From NCBI RefSeq assembly GCF_036373705.1, contig NC_089864.1:13922001-13986000 (forward strand): a stretch of DNA of 64,000 nucleotides. Reading direction: 5' to 3'. Made by a program: the position numbers and the translations under genes. Below the pieces are notes generated by a model that worked only from the letters and a program-made list of their open reading frames with translations, did not search any database and was not told where the DNA came from. Shown piece after piece: positions 62,004 through 64,000 of the stretch (positions within the stretch are counted from its first letter, which is position 1; every line of letters starts with the position of its first letter). The DNA comes from Amia ocellicauda. Its lineage: Eukaryota; Chordata; Actinopteri; Amiiformes; Amiidae.

Positions 62004-64000
62004 CTGTCAATTAAACAGGAAGTGTGTAATGTGTGGTTCACGATGCCAAGTTTCTCAAAAAGAGCTGCGTACAAAAATATCTTACATATTCAAACACAAT
62101 ATATCACACTTGCTGTACAGCAGCAATTCCATTAAAAGGCCTAGATTTGATCCATACTCAGACGAAATTAAAAAGTAATCACATTTGTTTCGAGAGCACA
62201 AATAAATCCAAGGCTGTTTTGTGGAAACATATGATATGACCAGTCCGATTGTCCAGTAATGAGATTGTCCCTTCAGTTGCATATTTCTAAACAATATATA
62301 TTTATAAATACATTTAAACTTTGAGGAGAAATACATTTGCAACCACATATACACCGATCAGCCATACCATTATGACCACCTGCCTAATATTGTGTAGGTC
62401 CCCATTTGCTGCCAAAACAGCCCTGACCCGTTGAGGCATGGACTCCACTAGACCTCTGAAGGTGTGCTGTGGTATCTGGCACCAAGACGTTAGCAGCAGA
62501 TCCTTTAAGTCCTGTAAGTTGCGAGGTGGGGCCTCCATGGATCGGACTTGTTTGTCCAGCACATCCCACAGATGCTCGATTGGAATGAGATCTGGGGAAT
62601 TTGGAGGCCAAGTCAACACCCTGAACTCGTGATTCATCAGACCAGGCCACCTTCTTCCATTGCTCCGTGGTCCAGTTCTGATGCTCACATGCCCATTGTA
62701 GGCGCTTTCGGCAGTGGACAGGGGTCAGCATGGGCACCCTGACTGGTCTGCGGCTACGCAGCACCATACGCAACAAACTGCGATGCACTGTGTGTTCCGA
62801 CACCTTTCCATCAGAACCAGCATGAACGTTTTCAGCAATTTGAGCTACAGTAGCTCGTCTGTTGGATCGGACCACACGGGCCAGCCTTCACTCCCCACGT
62901 GCATCAATGAGCATTGGCCACCCATGACCCTGTCGCCGGTTCATCCGTTTTTCCTTCCTTGGACCACTTTTGATAGGTACTGACCACTGCAGACTGGGAA
63001 CACCCCACAAGAGCTGCCGTTTTGGAGATGCTCTGACCCAGTCGTCTAGACATCACAATTTGGCCCTTGTCAAAGTCACTCAGATCCTTACGCTGCCCAT
63101 TTTTCCTGCTTCTAACACATCAACTTTGAGGACAAAATGTTCACTTGCTGCCTAATATATCCCACCCACTGACAGGTGCCATGATAACGAGATTATCAGT
63201 GTTATTCACTTCACCTGTCAGTGGTCATGATGTTATGGCTGATCGGTGTATACAAGTTATTCATACAGATGAAGAGGACTTAATTAGAACAAACCTATGT
63301 GTGATACTTGCTACTGGGTTTGTAGCACCTTGAAAAGATGCTCTTAATGTTACAATGCCTTAGGGCTAAAAAGAAGGGGCTTGAATTTCACATTAGATTC
63401 TTACTGATTTTTTTTTTTAAGGTTAATCATTTTCTGATAATTCTTTGTGAATTAGAAGTATTGTTTTGTGATAAATATTACTATATTGGGTTCATTTTCT
63501 ATCAATTTCTCAGCTGTGAATAAAGTAAATATAACAGTGTGCTTGTCTAACATCAGGCTGGTCTGTTAGTATGAAAGGGTTCGGTCAGGCTTTTGCTCAG
63601 ACACACTTGATAAACTAGTTTTTAATCTTGCATGTAACAGTCGATAAAAATATGGGCCAAAGTAGAATTTTCCCCACATCGCTTCCCTATTCACGCCAGT
63701 TCCGATAACCCCGCTTTCCTCTGCCTCATCGAGTAAAGGGTTAAACAAAAGATGAAACACACAACTGAGCGGCATTGTTTATGTTGAGTTTTATCTTTAC
63801 TCACACAGCACCAAGTCCCAGAAGACAATTATCTTGCATGAATGTAAACTCCTCGCCTTGCTAAGTACCCTTACCTTGGTGTTCACCAACTCTGCCTTTC
63901 AGACATCCCTCAGGAAAGATTAATAGTGGCACACTTTGTCTAGCATGTCTGTTTTATATGCTTACTTAATTTCAGCAGGTTAAATGAGTGCTACTGCCAA
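62004..64000 (-). other. DERA: DERA intron, continuing past the window edge
   Basis: No further DERA exon could be found up to base 64000. Apart from the deleted Tc1/mariner copy at 62350-63250 it looks like ordinary AT-rich intron. Confidence 0.75.
62350..63250 (-). mobile_element. Internally deleted Tc1/mariner-type transposon with both ends
   Basis: Terminal repeats TACACCGATCAGCCATA... at 62350 and its reverse complement at 63250 agree in about 28 of the first 30 bases, and TA dinucleotides flank both ends (62348-62349 and 63251-63252). On the minus strand the transposase reads from an ATG region near 63105 through REA-type DNA-binding sequence to AWSDES (first catalytic Asp), then jumps at about 62629 to FRVLTWPPNSPDLIPIEHLW (third catalytic residue) and a complete C-terminus. 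The segment with the second Asp is deleted, and TGA at 62888-62890 adds a stop. It lies in a DERA intron, in the same orientation as the gene. Confidence 0.9.

Noticed and set aside
62438..62742. Plus-strand frames over the 62-kb transposon
   Set aside because: They lie antisense to the broken transposase and have no independent support.
63300..64000. Search for the next upstream DERA exon
   Set aside because: No reading frame resembling the aldolase segment before the SDFIKTSTG exon appears up to the window edge.

Overview
This is vertebrate nuclear DNA, most likely from a ray-finned fish. It is AT-rich, with long introns and intergenic spacers, many (TA)n, (AAT)n and (GT)n tracts, several Tc1-type transposons, a hAT element, fish-type SINE tails and a Ty3/gypsy remnant. 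I cannot name the species. There are no bacterial, phage or CRISPR features.

Three protein-coding genes can be supported, all with introns. (1) MGST1, minus strand, three coding exons between 20772 and 23004: microsomal glutathione S-transferase 1, complete, 156 residues. (2) SLC15A5, plus strand, nine coding exons between 31040 and 45174: an orphan member of the proton-coupled oligopeptide transporter (POT) family, complete, 580 residues, with every junction in phase. (3) DERA, minus strand, last three coding exons between 60302 and 62003: the C-terminal third of deoxyribose-phosphate aldolase, including both active-site lysines. The rest of DERA lies beyond the right edge. The order and orientation (MGST1 and SLC15A5 head to head, SLC15A5 and DERA tail to tail) match human 12p12.3, which independently supports all three calls. 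The genes are unrelated in function; the block is conserved synteny, not an operon.

Layout: 1-20.4 kb is spacer downstream of MGST1, holding a Tc1 end, a small broken gypsy element with identical 4-bp flanks, a tRNA-derived SINE and an odd acidic Trp-rich open frame. 20.4-23.8 kb is MGST1 with a probable noncoding first exon. 23.8-31.0 kb is the shared upstream spacer. 31.0-45.4 kb is SLC15A5, with large TA tracts in intron 1. 45.4-52.8 kb is spacer with a LINE-like fragment. 52.8-63.3 kb is transposon-rich: a deleted Tc1 copy, a 1.9-kb hAT element, a nearly full-length but dead Tc1 element next to the hAT end, and a deleted Tc1/mariner copy inside a DERA intron. Between these lie stretches of homeobox-site-rich DNA that may be conserved noncoding elements.

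I did not find a convincing new biological system. The observations most worth following are the loss of the activator cysteine in MGST1, the three independent inactivating lesions in the 58-kb Tc1 transposase, the parallel catalytic-core deletions in two other Tc1 copies, and the acidic open frame near 1 kb.
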